A stretch of DNA of 64,000 bases from Onchocerca volvulus (taxonomy: Eukaryota > Nematoda > Chromadorea > Rhabditida > Onchocercidae): contig HG738138.1 of NCBI GenBank assembly GCA_000499405.2, positions 1,922,001 to 1,986,000 on the forward strand. Reading direction: 5' to 3'. The stretch's first letter is position 1. Every line of letters begins with the position of its first letter. Shown in pieces: positions 61,555 to 64,000 of this stretch. The position numbers and the translations under genes are program-made. The notes beneath the pieces are model-generated. The model had not been told where the DNA came from, did not search any database, and worked only from the letters and a program-made list of their open reading frames with translations.

Positions 61555-64000
61555 CTGCTATCCTTTACAAAAAAAAAAAGAAAAGAAAGTGAAATTTGAT
61601 TTAATACAAATTTTGTTCAAAATTATCCATTGTAAACCAAATCTGTTTTGTGTAAAAATGCACTTGTATTTGTTGATTCCTTTTTGTTATCTCACTCTTT
61701 ACATCAATTTCGTTGATTTGTAAATCATCAATGTGTAAAAAAAAAAAAAAAAGAAGAAAAAAAGAATCGAAAGAAATCTATTTGTTTTAATATAACAATA
61801 AGTTTTTATATTCTAAATGAATCATTTACTAGAAATTAAAACTTAAATAGTAATCATTCCATATTTCAAATTAAACTTCAAGTTCAAATTTATCATTCGA
61901 AATCCAATCATAAATTCGTATTTCAATTAATTTAATGCGAGAATGACAGAAAATAAAATTTCATTTTATTTCGTATCATTTTCATCACTTTTTCTTCATC
62001 ATTATTATTCCAAATTATAGTTTTTTAATAAACATAACATTCTGAAGTTATATTTCACAATTTGAATTTATCATTCAAAAATGCAATCCTAAATTCGTCT
62101 TTTGATTAATTTAACAAGAATGACAGAAAAAAGAAATTTTCATTTCATTTCATAACATTTTCGTCATTTTTTTCTTTTCTTTTTTCATAGCAAAATTTTA
62201 ATTCATTCCTTTGTTTGATGTGGAACGAAAAAAAAGTTTGGTATGAAAATAAAAAAAAAAAGAGGAAAAATTATGGGAAAGGGTAAAAAGAAGGCAAAGG
62301 TGACAATGAAAGGTAAAATTCTTCCTTTTTTTTTCTTTCCCTTTTCGTAAATTTGTATGATTCAAATTTGCTGATATCGCTATTTGACTATAACAGACTT
62401 CATTTACATATATTGGCATATCCAAACCCAAACACTTTACATATCTAATCTATTGATGTGAAAAAAAAAAAAAAAAAAAAGAAAAAGAAAAAAAAAAGCG
62501 ATGCATTTAGGACAATTTGGATACGAATGATTAAAACTGTTTATATTCCCATGAATCTTTGGTTGTACTAGGTACCAAAATCATTCATGTCCAGAAAAAA
62601 AAACGAGACTTTCTTTTTTTTCTTAAATATTCATTTTTGCTTTGTCCTGTTATCATCATTTATATCGTTGTTTTTATCTATTAGTAAAAAGCAAAATGGA
62701 AAAAGAAAAAGCAAAAGAAAATGATTTGTCATTTATCATCGAAAAAAAAAAGAAAAATAATCGATGTTTTGATGCAAATTTTTGCAAAAATTTCATAGAA
62801 AATGTGATAAATTTAACATAATCATTCGAATTTAAAGTAATGGACTAGGAAATTTTTTGATAATTGATAATATCTTTAGGTGAGAAAGAGAGAGAAGAAA
62901 AAGAAAGGAAGAAAGAAAGAAAGAAGGAAAAAGAAAAATGATCAATTAAGATTATTTGATAAAAAATATGATTGATATGACTGGATAGAAATGATATTCT
63001 AAATATCAATTTCACAAATATTTCAATATTATCTTATATAGTATACAATAATTCGTTCTGGATATCATTTTGATTTTTCACTGATAATAGATCAATAATG
63101 AAGATAAATATATTAGGTAAGATTACGTTTAAATAGTCAATTTTTTTTAAATCATGCTTGTTGTAGCTACAATTTTATGACTGAATTGCATACAATTAAT
63201 ATCAAATTTTGCAATTCAATTGAAATATTTCATAAATTTGTTTACATATAGAAATGATAGCTATATTATATCATAATAAATAAAAAATGTTCAATATATA
63301 TTGAGTAAATTTTATTAAAATCAATCGATTGGTTGAAATTACAAAAGAATTTAAAAGCTTGCAATTCGAAAGTGAGAATTTGCCTTTATTATGAACAAAT
63401 CTGAGTAAACTTTGAGGAAAAAAATTTTAAGAAAAAAAAAGAAGAAAAAAGGATAATGGAGATTGAGAGATTTAAATATAAAACTATGAAAAAAAGGAAG
63501 AAAAAAGATGAATGATAAATATTGACAAATATGATTTGTTCAGTTCAAGAGAATTAATTCTTAAGTACTTCAAGAGTATCATTTAAAAGTGATGCATCTT
63601 TCAAATAAATGCCGGTTTATCAATCATCCCCGTTCTTCAGATTTGATTGTCGATAGTTTGCTTTCTGATTCAAATTTCAAAACAATACTTTTATTCATTT
63701 CTAAAACTAAATGATTCCCACTTGTTTGTTTGTTTACTAATTCGCTCATTTAACTAATTTCTAAATATTGATTTCTTCAAAAAATCCTGTAACAGTGATT
63801 GATAGTCGATGAGATGATAATTACTCGCAACAAAAAATGCATCGATTTTGCAATTACAGCATATAAATATTAAATGATGCAAAATTACATGAATTTTTAT
63901 GCATCTTTTACTTCCGAATTTAAAACTAATTCGAATTTGACGCTATTTTTAATAACTCTCATTTCCACTCAAATTTCCAAACAATTTGATTAAAAATTCC
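61555..64000 (-). other. Large 5' intron of the NCAM-type gene
   Basis: The first exon in the window needs an upstream exon ending in phase 1, and none is seen here. The sequence is AT-rich with poly(A) and GAAA-rich runs (62,461-62,500; 62,886-62,940). No other gene is supported. Confidence 0.55.

Noticed and set aside
1..64000. Bacterial endosymbiont DNA or lateral transfer (for example Wolbachia)
   Set aside because: No intronless bacterial-type gene runs or ribosome-binding sites; all recognised genes are animal genes or nematode retroelements.

Overview
This window is nuclear DNA from a nematode, most likely a spirurid or filarial relative. It is very AT-rich, its genes have many small introns with GT/AG borders, and long A/T homopolymers are common. 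A perfect 22-nt copy of the nematode spliced leader SL1 lies at 44,327-44,348. I saw no tRNA, rRNA, CRISPR or bacterial-type gene cluster. A run of 63 Ns at 40,321-40,383 is a scaffold gap.

Layout. 0.3-4.6 kb (minus): an ALP/Enigma-family muscle protein with an N-terminal Zasp-like (ZM) motif. 7.9-9.8 kb (minus): a six-exon gene for a 258-residue protein I do not recognise. 9.8-15.1 kb: AT-rich intergenic DNA with simple repeats and one foldback MITE. 15.1-20.2 kb (plus): an SMUBP-2/IGHMBP2-like SF1 helicase whose motor exons splice cleanly but whose N-terminal part has two one-base frame breaks. 20.4-28.7 kb (minus): a full-length BEL/Pao retrotransposon with both LTRs, a 5-bp target duplication and an envelope-like reading frame, inactivated by stops and frame breaks. 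29.1-33.8 kb (minus): a complete MGRN1-type RING E3 ligase, 11 exons and 502 residues. 34.9-47.2 kb: nested BEL/Pao elements and LTRs on the plus strand, with at least three levels of insertion resolved by target duplications. 49.9-53.9 kb: divergently transcribed, divergent histone H2B and H2A genes, flanked by about 0.5 kb inverted repeats and accompanied by histone relics. 55.1-61.6 kb (minus): the 3' part of an NCAM/fasciclin-II-type adhesion molecule (Ig domains, two FnIII, TM) that runs off the right edge.

The host genes are unrelated in function (muscle, RNA/DNA helicase, ubiquitin ligase, chromatin, cell adhesion) and do not look like an operon. The most unusual observations are SL1 embedded inside a BEL/Pao LTR directly behind AATAAA; the nested retrotransposon stratigraphy with a microhomology deletion; a perfect 30-bp palindrome at an internal deletion; and the H2A/H2B variant pair lacking the usual H2A ubiquitylation lysines, one acidic-patch glutamate and a canonical histone 3' stem-loop. 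All exon joins were worked out by hand from phase and splice borders; no search was run.
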